Of a stretch of DNA of 64,000 bases, positions 44,557 to 53,728 are shown one piece after another. Every line of letters starts with the position of its first letter. Positions within the stretch are counted from its first letter, which is position 1. Location of the stretch: NCBI RefSeq assembly GCF_020400605.1, contig NZ_JAINRD010000008.1:1-64000 (forward strand). Direction: 5' to 3'. This DNA is from Streptomyces aculeolatus (GTDB lineage: Bacteria > Actinomycetota > Actinomycetes > Streptomycetales > Streptomycetaceae). The notes under the pieces are model-generated. The model was not told where the DNA came from. It saw only the letters and a list, made by a program, of their open reading frames with translations, and made no database searches. The translations under genes were made by a program, and so were the position numbers.

Positions 44557-46224
44557 ATGGCGGCGGAGGAAACCCCTCCGGCCGGGGTGCACCCGTACGG
44601 GAGGTTCGCGTTGGACATGCGGTGGAACGGGTGGGGCGACCCCGCGCAGGCGGCGCCGCTCCCCGACGGCGTCCGCGACCTGCTGCGCGACCTGCTGGGG
44701 GTGCGCCCGGCGGACACGCCGCCGGCGGCCCTCGCGGACCTCGGCGTGCCGGCGCCGCGGCTCGGCGCGGACGTCCTCGACGCGCTCGCGCGGGCGGCGG
44801 GCGGCGCGGAGCACGTGCGCACCGACGCGGCGAGCCGGGTGCGGCACACCCGCGGCAAGTCCACGCCCGACCTGCTGCGCATCCGCGCCGGCGAGGTCGC
44901 GGACGCGCCTGACGCGGTGGTGCTGCCGGGCGGACACGACGAGGTGCTGGCGGTGCTGCGGGCCTGCGCCGAGCGGCGGGTGGCGGTGGTGCCGTTCGGC
45001 GGCGGCACGTCGGTGACGGGCGGCCTCGCGCCGTACGCGGACGGAAGCGGCTTCTCCGGTGTGGTGGCCCTCGACCTGCGGCGCCTGGACCGGCTGACGG
45101 CGCTCGACGAGGTCGCCCGCACCGCGGACCTCGACGCCGGGCTGCGCGCGCCGGAGGCCGAACGGCTGCTCGGCGAGCGGGGGTTCACCCTCGGGCACTT
45201 CCCCCAGTCGTTCGAGTGGGCGACGATCGGCGGCTTCGCCGCGACGCGCGGCAGCGGGCAGGCGTCCGCGGGCTACGGGCGGTTCGACGAGATGGTCGTC
45301 GGCCTGACGGTGGCGACGCCGGCGGGCCCGATGCGGCTGGGCCGGGCGCCGCGCTCGGCGGCGGGGCCGGATCTGCGGCAGCTGGTGCTGGGGTCCGAGG
45401 GCGCGTTCGGGGTGATCACCTCGGTGACCGTACGGGTGCGGCCGCTGCCGCAGGTGCGGGCGTACGAGGGCTGGCGGTTCGGCTCCTTCGAGCAGGGCGC
45501 GGCGGCGCTGCGCGCGCTGGCGCAGGACGGGCCGCTGCCGACGGTGCTGCGGCTGTCCGACGAGACCGAGACGATGGTGGGCCTGGCCCGCCCCGAGGAC
45601 ATCGGCGCGGCGGGCGGGGCCCGGTCCGGCGGGTGCCTCGTCGTCACCGGCTACGAGGGCGCGGCGGGCGAGGCGGCGGACCGCCGCGCCGGTGCACGGG
45701 TCGCCCTGCGGGCGGCGGGCGGGGAGCTGCTGGGCGAGGAGCCGGGCGCGGCCTGGGCCGAGGGCCGCTACCGGGCCCCGTACCTGCGCGACGCCCTGCT
45801 GGACGCCGGTGCCTTCGCGGAGACGCTGGAGACCGCGGGCTTCTGGCCGGCGCTGCCCCGGCTGTACGAGGCGGTGCGCGGGGCGCTGACGGAGACGCTG
45901 ACGGCGGCCGGGACGCCGCCACTGGTGATGTGCCACATCTCGCACGTGTACGAGACGGGCGCGTCGCTGTACTTCACGGTGGTCGGCGCCCGCGGCGACG
46001 ACCCGCTGGGTGCGTGGGAGCGCGCCAAGCGGGCGGCGAGCGACGCGATCCTGGAGTGCGGCGGCACGATCACGCACCACCACGGCGTGGGCACCGACCA
46101 CCGCCCGTGGTACGCCCGGGAGATCGGCCCGCTGGGCGTGGCGGCGCTGCGGGCGGTCAAGTCGACGCTGGACCCGGCGGGCATCCTCAACCCGGGGGTG
46201 CTGCTGCCGCGGGCGGACGAGTGA
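44557..46224 (+). CDS. FAD-binding oxidase, alkyl-dihydroxyacetonephosphate-synthase-like
   Basis: 555 residues from ATG 44557; there is no room for a normal ribosome-binding site, so leaderless translation or a later start (GTG 44587, ATG 44617) is possible. ADPS-like marks: DMRWNGWGD near the start, FAD loop PFGGGTSVTGG, FPQSFEWATIGGFAATRGSG, LGSEGAFGVIT and the His triplet THHHGVGTDHRPW near 503. ADPS swaps the acyl chain of acyl-DHAP for a fatty alcohol, making the ether bond. Flanked by glpD and a lipid kinase gene. Confidence 0.82.
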   Translation: MAAEETPPAGVHPYGRFALDMRWNGWGDPAQAAPLPDGVRDLLRDLLGVRPADTPPAALADLGVPAPRLGADVLDALARAAGGAEHVRTDAASRVRHTRGKSTPDLLRIRAGEVADAPDAVVLPGGHDEVLAVLRACAERRVAVVPFGGGTSVTGGLAPYADGSGFSGVVALDLRRLDRLTALDEVARTADLDAGLRAPEAERLLGERGFTLGHFPQSFEWATIGGFAATRGSGQASAGYGRFDEMVVGLTVATPAGPMRLGRAPRSAAGPDLRQLVLGSEGAFGVITSVTVRVRPLPQVRAYEGWRFGSFEQGAAALRALAQDGPLPTVLRLSDETETMVGLARPEDIGAAGGARSGGCLVVTGYEGAAGEAADRRAGARVALRAAGGELLGEEPGAAWAEGRYRAPYLRDALLDAGAFAETLETAGFWPALPRLYEAVRGALTETLTAAGTPPLVMCHISHVYETGASLYFTVVGARGDDPLGAWERAKRAASDAILECGGTITHHHGVGTDHRPWYAREIGPLGVAALRAVKSTLDPAGILNPGVLLPRADE

Positions 46225-46335
46225 GCGGGGCGCCGGGCCCCCGGGCCCGCCCCGGGGGCGCCACGTTGCGCCGCCCTCCCCCGGACCCCGGGTGACCTCC
46301 TGACCGTTGTACGCACCCCAGAACCGGAGGCCGCC

Positions 46336-47133
46336 ATGCGCCGCTTCACCGCCATCGTCAATCCCGCCGCCGGCCGGGCCGCCGGGGCGGCGGCGCTCAT
46401 TCCGCTCGCCCGGGCGCTGCGGGGCGCGGGGGCGCAGGTCGAGGCGGAGTACAGCCGCGGGTTCGGGCACGCCGCCGAACTCGCCCGGCGCGCCGCCGAG
46501 TCGGGCCGTACCTTGCTCGCGGTCGGCGGCGACGGGATGGCCGGGACCGTGGCCGGGGCGCTCGCGGGGACCGACGCGGTGTGCGGGCTGGTGCCCGGGG
46601 CGGTCGGGCGCAACGCCGTCGCGCGGGCGCTGGGGCTGCCGCGGGGGTCCGAGGAGCTGGCGGAGCTGCTGCTGCGCGGCGAGCCGCGGCCGGTGGACGT
46701 GCTGCGGGTCGAGGGCGCCGAGCGGCCCCCGGACGTGGCTCTCGGCGCGGTGTGGATCGGCGCCGGCGCGGCCCGCACGGCGCCCGGCCGCACGCTGGCC
46801 GCGCGGCGCTCGGCGCTCTTCCGGATCACGGTGGACGGCACGCCGTACGAGTTGCGCGGCCACACCGCCGTCGTCGCCAACGCCCCCTGCCCCGGCGCTC
46901 CGGCGCCCTCCGCCGCCGCTCCCGGGATCCGGCTCGACGACGGCGCGCTGGACGTCGCCGTGCTCGGCGGCGGCCCGGGGCGGCGGACGCGGCCGCGCGG
47001 CGAGCCGCTGCGCGGGCAGAGCGTGCTGGTCGAGGCCGACCGCCCGCTGCCGTACACGCTCGACGGCATCCCCGCGCCCGCCCTGCCGCTGACCGCGCAC
47101 GTGCTGCCGGCGGCGCTGCGGGTGCTGCGGTGA
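46336..47133 (+). CDS. Diacylglycerol kinase-family lipid kinase
   Basis: 265 residues from ATG 46336, GGAGG at 46326-46330. FTAIVNPAAGRAAG and VGGDGMAGTVAGAL (GGDGT variant) are the nucleotide-binding marks, and LVPGAVGRNAVARALG matches the GTxND region with changes. It is shorter than typical DAG kinases (about 300) and the GTGND motif is altered to GAVGRN, so activity needs caution. 111 bp downstream of the ADPS-like gene; ends at a strong hairpin. Confidence 0.8.
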   Translation: MRRFTAIVNPAAGRAAGAAALIPLARALRGAGAQVEAEYSRGFGHAAELARRAAESGRTLLAVGGDGMAGTVAGALAGTDAVCGLVPGAVGRNAVARALGLPRGSEELAELLLRGEPRPVDVLRVEGAERPPDVALGAVWIGAGAARTAPGRTLAARRSALFRITVDGTPYELRGHTAVVANAPCPGAPAPSAAAPGIRLDDGALDVAVLGGGPGRRTRPRGEPLRGQSVLVEADRPLPYTLDGIPAPALPLTAHVLPAALRVLR

Positions 47134-47136
47134 CGG

Positions 47137-47172
47137 CCGGGCCCCCGGCACCGTGCGGTGCCGGGGGCCCGG
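47137..47172. terminator. Bidirectional terminator, lipid kinase / protease
   Basis: CCGGGCCCCCGGCACC (47137-47152), loop GTGC, GGTGCCGGGGGCCCGG (47157-47172): a perfect 16-bp stem between convergent genes. Confidence 0.75.
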
Positions 47173-47236
47173 GTCGTACGTCGTGCGTCATGCGTCGTGC
47201 GTGCTGCGCGGTGCTCCGGTGCGTGGACCGCTCCGG

Positions 47237-48313
47237 TTACGGGATGGTGGCCCCGTACTCGTCGAGGGCCGCGACCACCGGCTCGAAGAACGTCTCGCCG
47301 CCGTTGGTGCAGTCACCGCTGCCGCCCGAGGTCAGGCCGAGCGCGTCACTGCCCGCGAAGAGCGAGCCGCCGCTGTCGCCGGGCTCGGCGCAGACGTCGG
47401 TCTGGATCAGACCGTCGACCGTGCCCTCCGGGTACGTCACCGACACGTCGAGCGCGACGACGGTGCCGTCGTGGAGCTGCGTGGTGCTGCCGCTGCGCTG
47501 CACGGTCTCGCCGACCGTGGCCTCACGCGCGCCGGTGATCTCCTGGGCGCTGCCGTCGTAGGTGTTGACCTCGCTCGGGTGCTCGACGTCCGCCGTGTAC
47601 TTGACCAGCGCGCGGTCGTTGCCCGGGAAGGTCGCGCCCTCGGCCTCGCCGATGACGGGCCCGCCCGAGGTCTCCGACCAGGAGCTGCCGCCGAGCTCGA
47701 CGCAGTGACCGGCGGTCAGGAAGTACGGCTCCCCGCCCTTGGTCACGTTGAAGCCGAGCGAGCAGCGGGAGCCGCCGGTGTAGATGGCGTCGCCGCCGGA
47801 GATGTACGGCTTGAACGTGCCCTCGCTGCGCTTGAGCACGGCCTTGCCGTCCTGCGCCGCGACCTCCTTCTTCAGCTGGGCCAGTGCGGCGCCCTTGACC
47901 GTGCTGTCGGCGGTGACGACGACCTGGTTGGTGACCGGGTCGAGTGCGCGCGACGTGCCGGCGGTGGCGCCCTGGGTGAGGTCCGCCTTCGCGGCCCTGA
48001 GCTCCTTCGTGGTGTTGTCGACGGTACGGGCCCGCGCGCCGGCCGCCTCTGCCTGCTCGGCTGCCTCGTCGTTCACGACGTTGACGACGAGTTCCTTCGC
48101 CTGGGCGTCGTAGTACGCCCCTGCGGCCCCGCCCTTGAGGTCCTGGACGAGGGTGCCGGCGAGTTCGCTCGCCGCGGTCGACGACAGCGTGTCGGCGACG
48201 GGCTCACTCGGGGTGGCGTTGGCGGTGGCGAGCGTCAGACTGCCGGCGATCAGCGCGGCAGCGCCGACGCCCGCGATGGCGTACCGGCTCTTGGATATGG
48301 CTCGATACCTCAA
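47237..48313 (-). CDS. Streptogrisin-type secreted serine protease (S1)
   Basis: 358 residues from TTG 48313, supported by AGGAGG seven bases upstream. Signal peptide to about residue 34, alpha-lytic-type propeptide to about 175, then a mature chymotrypsin fold beginning ISGGDAIYTGGSRCSLGF. Catalytic His in FLTAGHCVE, Asp in GNDRALVKY and Ser in EPGDSGGSLFAG. Four cysteines in TGGSRC, AGHC, TDVC and SGDC give two disulfides. Extracellular protein digestion. Confidence 0.93.
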   Translation of the reverse strand: MRYRAISKSRYAIAGVGAAALIAGSLTLATANATPSEPVADTLSSTAASELAGTLVQDLKGGAAGAYYDAQAKELVVNVVNDEAAEQAEAAGARARTVDNTTKELRAAKADLTQGATAGTSRALDPVTNQVVVTADSTVKGAALAQLKKEVAAQDGKAVLKRSEGTFKPYISGGDAIYTGGSRCSLGFNVTKGGEPYFLTAGHCVELGGSSWSETSGGPVIGEAEGATFPGNDRALVKYTADVEHPSEVNTYDGSAQEITGAREATVGETVQRSGSTTQLHDGTVVALDVSVTYPEGTVDGLIQTDVCAEPGDSGGSLFAGSDALGLTSGGSGDCTNGGETFFEPVVAALDEYGATIP

Positions 48314-48735
48314 CGTGCTGCCTCCTATGGGGGGTTGGATCCGCCCGGTGACGGGTGGACTCTGGAGGATTTAGTTGGACATGCGCATGCCAAGCAGCGA
48401 ACGGATTTATCACTGCCAGACAACTCGCCGAGTATGACTAACCCGTGAGTAGCACACAAGGCCACGCCCCTTGTGTGCCAGATCACTTGAGGCCGGGGCA
48501 ACAGAACGCGTCCAAGTGCTCATCCCCGGGGACGCCCGCGGGAGGCTCCGACGGGCCCCGGCACAGGCGCCGTTGCCGGGCGCACACAGGGCGCGCGGTC
48601 CGCACCGTGCTCCCCCGCGGACTCCGGAGCCCCGGCGGCGACGGCGGGAGACGGCGCCCGACCGGCGCGCCCCGACCCGTACCGCCGGGTGCGCCCCCTC
48701 GCCCGCGCCGGGCGCGGTGTGCAAGCCTCGGGGTC
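48314..48735. other. Divergent intergenic region, protease / stress protein
   Basis: 422 bp without a gene I can support. It contains the palindrome CATGCGCATG (48380-48389) near the protease end and a perfect 10-bp hairpin GCACACAAGG (48452-48461) / CCTTGTGTGC (48469-48478) with a 7-base loop. From 48490 on the DNA is GC-rich and low complexity. Confidence 0.5.
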
Positions 48736-49629
48736 ATGAGAAAGCTGGTGGCAGGGGTGGACGGCTCGGACGCGAGCCTCGCGGCGCTCGACTGGGCGGC
48801 GGCCGAGGCGGTGCGGCACGGCGCGGAGCTGCGGATCGTGTACGCGCCGCTGTGGGAGCCGTACGAGCGCACGTGGCCGGAGTTCACCGCCGACCGGCCG
48901 CGGGGCCGGAGCGTGGCGGAGCACGTCCTCGCGACCGCGGGCGAGCGCGCCCGCGCGCAGGCGCGGGGAGTGGCCGTCGAGGCGGAGCTGCTCTCCGGCG
49001 ACCCGGTGCCGGCGCTGCTGCGCGAGGCGGACAAGGGCACGGTGCTGGTCGTCGGCGACCGGGGCCGCGGCGGGCACGACGCGCTGCCGCTGGGCTCCGT
49101 GGCGCTGACGGTGGCGGCGCGGGCGGCCTGCCCGGTGGTGGTGGTACGGGGCGAAGAGGCGGCGCGGCGCGGCGAGTTCGGCCGGGTCGTCCTCGGCACC
49201 GGGAACGACGGGGCGGAGCCGGCGGCGGTGGACTTCGCGTTCCGGGCGGCGCAGGCCCGCGGCTGCGCGGTGACGGCGGTGCACTCCTGGCGCTCGCCGG
49301 AGCGGGGCGTGGCGACGCACGCGCACACCCTGGGCGGGGCGCCGGACCCGCGGATGCGGGAGGCCGAGTGGGCGCTGGGCCGCGCGGTGCGCGCGGCGGT
49401 GGAGCGGCACCCGGACGTCCCGCTGGAGCGGCAGTCGCCGGAGGGCCTGCCGCGCGACACGCTGCTGGCCGCGGCCGCCGGGGCGGACCTGGTGGTCCTC
49501 GGCGCCCGCCGCACCCCGCTCGTGGACGCGACGGCGGGCGCGGGGGCGACGGGTATACAGCTGGGCCCGGTCAGCCACGGGGTGCTGCACCTGGCACCGT
49601 GCCCCGTCGCGGTGATCAGGGAGAACTAG
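48736..49629 (+). CDS. Tandem universal stress protein (UspA-type)
   Basis: 297 residues, two Usp domains. The first (1-142) has VAGVDGSDASLAALDWAAAEA and the ATP loop GDRGRGGHDALPLGSVA. The second (150-297) is degenerate in its start but ends GPVSHGVLHLAPCPVAVIREN. Actinobacterial tandem Usp proteins respond to oxygen or redox stress. Monocistronic, with a weak ribosome-binding site. Confidence 0.88.
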   Translation: MRKLVAGVDGSDASLAALDWAAAEAVRHGAELRIVYAPLWEPYERTWPEFTADRPRGRSVAEHVLATAGERARAQARGVAVEAELLSGDPVPALLREADKGTVLVVGDRGRGGHDALPLGSVALTVAARAACPVVVVRGEEAARRGEFGRVVLGTGNDGAEPAAVDFAFRAAQARGCAVTAVHSWRSPERGVATHAHTLGGAPDPRMREAEWALGRAVRAAVERHPDVPLERQSPEGLPRDTLLAAAAGADLVVLGARRTPLVDATAGAGATGIQLGPVSHGVLHLAPCPVAVIREN

Positions 49630-49739
49630 GCTCTGCCGTTTGGATCTTCGCCGGGCTCGCGGCGGCTGGACCCAAACGACAGACCCTGGAGTGGCCAGAG
49701 CGGTCCCCCCGTGTCCGACCCCCTTCGTAGGGTGGCGGC

Positions 49740-50897
49740 ATGGTGATCACTACCGCGCACCGCCGCGCCCGGCTCGCACGGCGGCAGCTGCTCGTCGGCT
49801 CCGCCCGCGGCACCCGGCCCGAGGAGGTCGCCGAGGCGCTCGCGGGGCTGCACGCGACCGACTCGCCGACCGTCGCGCTGTCCGCGCGTGCCCGGCTGCG
49901 CGAGCCGTCGCTCGCCGCGCTGGACCGTGCACTGTATGAAGAGGTGTCGCTGCAGCGGATGCACGCCATGCGGCGCACGCTGTGGGTGGTGCCCACGGAC
50001 CTCGTGCCCGTGTTCCGCTTCGCCGTCGCCGAGACCGTCGCCGCGCGCGAGCGCGCGCTGCTGCTGAAGCAGCTCGCCACCGCCGGGCCGCAGTACGACG
50101 ACGCATGGCTGGCCGCCGCGCAGGACCGCGCGCTGGCCGCGCTCGCGGAGCTGGGCGAGGCGAGCGCGGCCGAGGTCACGGCGGCGGTGCCGGAGCTGGG
50201 GGTGACGTACACCCTCTATCCGGGGAAGTCGTACGAGTCGCGCCACCGGGCCGGCAGCGGGGTCATGCGGGTGCTGGGCATGGAGGGCCGGATCCGGCGC
50301 ACCAGGCCGCTCGGCGGCTGGACGTCGGGGCAGTTCCGCTTCGCGGTGGCACCGCCGGTGGCGCCGGTGGAGCCGGCGCGGGCGCGCGCGGAGCTGGTGC
50401 GGCGCTGGCTGGCGGCGTTCGGCCCGGGCACGCTCGCGGACGTCAAGTGGTGGACCGGGCTGCCGCTGGGCCAGGTCCGCGCCGCGCTGGCGGAGCTGGC
50501 GGCGGCGGAGGTGGCGCTCGACGGGGGCGTCGGGTACGTACTGCCGGACGATCTCGTTGAGGACCCGGACCCGGGCCCGTGGGCGGCGCTGCTGCCCGGC
50601 CTCGACCCGGCCACGATGGGCTGGCGCGACCGCGACTGGTACACGGACCCGGCCCACCGCACCCGGCTCTTCGACAGCGCCGGGAACGCCGGGCCCACCG
50701 TCTGGTGGCGGGGCGAGATCGTCGGGGCCTGGGCGCAGCGCCGTGACGGCGCCGTCGTGCACCGGCTGCTGGCGGACCGCGGGGCCGAGGCCCGGCGGGC
50801 CGTCGCGGAGGAGGCGGAGCGGCTGGAGGGCTGGCTCGCGGCCGAGGGGCTCGTGGTCAGCTTCCCGGCGCCCATGAGCAAGGAGCTGACCGGCTGA
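49740..50897 (+). CDS. AlkZ-like winged-helix protein (HTH_42 family)
   Basis: 385 residues. Tandem winged-helix layout of the AlkZ/YcaQ family: RLARRQLLVG at the start, YEEVSLQRMHAMRRTLWVVP, VMRVLGMEGRIRRTR, FGPGTLADVKWWTGL and LLPGLDPATMGWRDRDWY near the end. AlkZ enzymes cut alkylated or crosslinked bases using a Q-x-Q/D motif; the matching place here (AGLHATDSP, about 38-46) reads H-A-T-D, so glycosylase chemistry is uncertain. Stands alone, with a short hairpin behind it. Confidence 0.8.
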   Translation: MVITTAHRRARLARRQLLVGSARGTRPEEVAEALAGLHATDSPTVALSARARLREPSLAALDRALYEEVSLQRMHAMRRTLWVVPTDLVPVFRFAVAETVAARERALLLKQLATAGPQYDDAWLAAAQDRALAALAELGEASAAEVTAAVPELGVTYTLYPGKSYESRHRAGSGVMRVLGMEGRIRRTRPLGGWTSGQFRFAVAPPVAPVEPARARAELVRRWLAAFGPGTLADVKWWTGLPLGQVRAALAELAAAEVALDGGVGYVLPDDLVEDPDPGPWAALLPGLDPATMGWRDRDWYTDPAHRTRLFDSAGNAGPTVWWRGEIVGAWAQRRDGAVVHRLLADRGAEARRAVAEEAERLEGWLAAEGLVVSFPAPMSKELTG

Positions 50898-51209
50898 TGC
50901 GCCGCTCCGGGCACCCCCTTCACCGAGGGTGCGGACAGGTAAAGGACAAGCAATGTCCGTTTTGTCAGTAGAAGTCTGTTTCCACTTGTGACCTCGGGCA
51001 CATGGGCTGCGTCACATACGAAGCGCGGTCGTACGTCGCCCCCGGCGCGGGGAGGCTTGGACGCCCCAGCGGAGGGGCGGCCCCGGCGGCTTGTCGCACT
51101 ATGCGCGGTAGTAACTGGGGTGCGTGCATTCCCGGTTTATGTCCGTTAAAACTTCCCGAGTCGCTCGGTTTTGCCGACTCCGGCGGCCGTCCCCCTCCGG
51201 CACACGGAA
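50898..51209. other. Intergenic region with terminator-like hairpin and 5' leader
   Basis: 312 bp. GGACA (50944-50948), AGCAA, TGTCC (50954-50958) followed by GTTTTGT resembles a short intrinsic terminator for the AlkZ-like gene. Further down GAGTCG (51158-51163) and CGACTC (51175-51180) form an inverted repeat in the leader of the transglycosylase gene. I looked for and did not find the conserved c-di-AMP riboswitch segments here. Confidence 0.45.
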
Positions 51210-51716
51210 ATGAGAACCGCTCACATGTCTGCTTCCGCCATTCAGCGCCCCGCGCTCCCCGCCCGTCGACGACTGCTGGCCGCAGGCGGCTGGGCCGCCG
51301 CGGCCGTAGCCCTCACCGTCGCGATAGCCCCGCAGGCCGCCGCCGAACCGCGCAGCGCCGCCCCCGCGGCCCCCGTCGCCGCGCCCGCGACGGTCGGCAC
51401 GACCCTGGACGAGTGGATCAACGAGGCGCTCGTCGTCATGGAGCGCAACGGCATCCCCGGCACGTACGACGGGATCCACCGCAACATCCTGCGGGAGTCC
51501 AGCGGCAACCCGCACGCCATCAACAACTGGGACATCAACGCCGTCAACGGCGTCCCCTCGCAGGGCCTGCTCCAGGTGATCCCGCCCACGTTCGCCGCCT
51601 ACCACGTGGCCGGCACCTCGACGAACATCACCGACCCGGTCGCCAACATCGTCGCCGCGTGCAACTACGCCGCCGACAGGTACGGCACGATCGACAACGT
51701 CTTCGGCGCCTACTGA
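51210..51716 (+). CDS. Small secreted transglycosylase (SLT) domain protein
   Basis: 168 residues from ATG 51210; an in-frame ATG at 51225 is also possible. Signal peptide with RRRLLAAGGWAAAAVALTV and cleavage near AAAEP. The SLT-like domain shows ILRESSGNPHAINNWD (catalytic Glu), SQGLLQVIPPTFAAYHV and NIVAACNYAADRYG. No LysM. Likely cleaves peptidoglycan at growth or germination. A long hairpin follows. Confidence 0.87.
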   Translation: MRTAHMSASAIQRPALPARRRLLAAGGWAAAAVALTVAIAPQAAAEPRSAAPAAPVAAPATVGTTLDEWINEALVVMERNGIPGTYDGIHRNILRESSGNPHAINNWDINAVNGVPSQGLLQVIPPTFAAYHVAGTSTNITDPVANIVAACNYAADRYGTIDNVFGAY

Positions 51717-51766
51717 GCCCGCCGCGCTCCGTCCCCCTCGCGGCCTTCCCCGCGCGCACGTGAGCC

Positions 51767-51821
51767 CCGGGACCCCGCCGTCCGGCACTCTCTCTCCCCC
51801 CGCCGGACGACGGGGTCCCGG
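51767..51821. terminator. Long terminator hairpin after the SLT gene
   Basis: A 20-bp stem with one mismatch: CCGGGACCCCGCCGTCCGGC (51767-51786) with GCCGGACGACGGGGTCCCGG (51802-51821), 15-base loop. Confidence 0.7.
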
Positions 51822-51979
51822 CCTGCCGTGCGCCCGTCACACCCGCGACCGGAATTCACCCCTCCGTTAGTCCGCCCCGTCTTCGCCGGGTTCCCGCCCC
51901 AGGTCAGAAGGCCCGCAGCGGCCGGCGCCCGGCCGTCTCGCGGCGGCATCCACCCCTCCGCATGGCTTAGCGTTGGCCC

Positions 51980-53728
51980 GTGCACAACAGGGAACCCACG
52001 CAGGTGATGCGCTGCTGGACGGTGGCGGCCGCCGTGGTCGCCGTCGTCTCCGGCGGCGTCGGCGCGTGGGCGTACGCCGGGACCGGCGCCACCGGCGCCG
52101 ACCTCCTGCGCGACCTCGCCGTCGGCTGGGCCTACGCGGGCGCCGGGCTGGCCGCCTGGTGGCGGCGCCCCGCCAACGCGACCGGGGCGCTCATGACCGC
52201 CGTGGGCGTCACCTGGTTCCTCGGCAACCTGCAGGGCACCACCGTCCCGGCGCTCTTCGCCGTCGGCGCCTGGTGGGAGGGCCTGAACATCGCCGTCCTC
52301 GCCCACCTCGTCCTCGCCTACCCCGACGGCCGCACCGACTCCCCCGCGGCCCGCCGCCTGGTGCTCCTCGGCTACGGCCTGGTGGCCACCGGCGGCCTGC
52401 TGCGGACCCTGGCCTTCGACCCTGCGGCCCACCCCGGCGGCTCCTACCTCGCCTGCCGCGACTGCGGCCCGAACCCGCTCTTCACCGCCTCGCTCGGCGA
52501 CCTCTTCCCCACCTTCGACGCCGGCTACCGCGCCATCGGCTGGGCCGTCTCGCTCGCCGTGGTGGCCGCGGTCGTACGGCGCTGGCGGCGCGCCTCCGTC
52601 GCCCGCCGCCGCGCGCTGCTGCCCGCCTGGCTCGCGGTCGTCGTCGCCACGTCCTTCCTGCTGTGGGACGTGCTCGTGGTGCTCGTGCCCGCCGGCGAGC
52701 CGGTCGAGGGCGCCGTGGGCGTGTTCTCGGACGTGGCCCAGACCGCGGTGCCGCTCGCCTTCCTCGTCGGGCTGCTGCGCATGCGGCTGCAGCGCGCGGA
52801 GGTCGGCGGGCTGGTGATGGAGGTCGGCGGCGACCCGGACCCGGGCCGGCTGCGCGAGGCGCTGGTGCCGGTGCTCGGCGACCCGGGGCTGCGGCTCGGG
52901 GTGTGGCGGCCGGAGGCCCGCGCGTACGTGGACGCCGCGGGCGAGCCCGTCGAGGAGGCGGCGGCGGGCAGCACCCGGATCGACGCGGCCGGCGGCGCCC
53001 CGCTGGCGCTGCTGCGCCACGACCCGGCGGTGGCGGAGGACGAGGAACTGCTGCGCTCCGCGGTGGCCGCGCTGCGGCTCGCGCTGGAGAACGTCTGGCT
53101 CCAGGCCGAGGCCCGGGCGGCGGGCGCCCGCGTCGTCGAGGCCGCGGACAGCGAGCGCCGGCGGCTGGAGCGGGACCTGCACGACGGGGCGCAGGCGCGG
53201 CTGGTCTTCGCGCTGATGACGCTGCGCCGGGTGGAGAAGGGCCTGGCCGACCACCCCGACGAGGAGCTGCGCCGGTCCGTCGGCGAGGTGGAGCGGAGCC
53301 TGCGGCTGGCCGTCGAGGAGCTGCGCGGCCTCGCGCACGGCATCCACCCGGCGGTGCTGACCCGCGAGGGCCTGGCCTCCGCGCTGCGGGAGCTGGCCGG
53401 GCGGGCGGAGCTGCCGGTGGTGGTGGCCGCGGAGGACCGGCGCTTCGCGCCGCACGTCGAGGCCACCGCGTACTTCACGGTCAGCGAGGCGCTGGCGAAC
53501 TCCGCCAAGCACGCCCGCGCCCGGGCCGTCAGCGTCAGCGCCCGCCACCGCGACGGCCGGCTGGTCGTGGAGGCCGTGGACGACGGCGTCGGCGGCGCCC
53601 GGCACGACCACCTCGGCGGCGGGCTGCGCGGGCTGGCCGACCGGGTCTCGGCGGTGGGCGGGGTGCTCACGGTGCACAGCCCGCCGGGCGGAGGCACGCG
53701 CGTGGTCGCGGAGCTGCCGTGCGAGTGA
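51980..53728 (+). CDS. Membrane sensor histidine kinase (HisKA_3 type)
   Basis: 582 residues from GTG 51980; ATG 52007 is an alternative start. About six membrane helices lie in 10-260. The dimerisation box SERRRLERDLHDGAQARLV (phospho-His near 407) and the HATPase part SEALANSAKHARA, VDDGVGGA, GGLRGLADRVSAVGG are typical of NarL-partner kinases. No clear extracellular sensor domain; the signal may be in the membrane. Its stop overlaps the response regulator start by 10 bp. Confidence 0.88.
   Translation: MHNREPTQVMRCWTVAAAVVAVVSGGVGAWAYAGTGATGADLLRDLAVGWAYAGAGLAAWWRRPANATGALMTAVGVTWFLGNLQGTTVPALFAVGAWWEGLNIAVLAHLVLAYPDGRTDSPAARRLVLLGYGLVATGGLLRTLAFDPAAHPGGSYLACRDCGPNPLFTASLGDLFPTFDAGYRAIGWAVSLAVVAAVVRRWRRASVARRRALLPAWLAVVVATSFLLWDVLVVLVPAGEPVEGAVGVFSDVAQTAVPLAFLVGLLRMRLQRAEVGGLVMEVGGDPDPGRLREALVPVLGDPGLRLGVWRPEARAYVDAAGEPVEEAAAGSTRIDAAGGAPLALLRHDPAVAEDEELLRSAVAALRLALENVWLQAEARAAGARVVEAADSERRRLERDLHDGAQARLVFALMTLRRVEKGLADHPDEELRRSVGEVERSLRLAVEELRGLAHGIHPAVLTREGLASALRELAGRAELPVVVAAEDRRFAPHVEATAYFTVSEALANSAKHARARAVSVSARHRDGRLVVEAVDDGVGGARHDHLGGGLRGLADRVSAVGGVLTVHSPPGGGTRVVAELPCE

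Noticed and set aside
44146..47151. 1001-codon minus-strand frame over the ADPS-like and kinase genes
   Set aside because: Shadow of genes with clear motifs; translation is repetitive Arg/Pro.
50950..51209. c-di-AMP riboswitch before the small SLT gene
   Set aside because: The conserved GACAGCTCAC and GGGGGAACC segments seen at 62.9-63.05 kb are absent.
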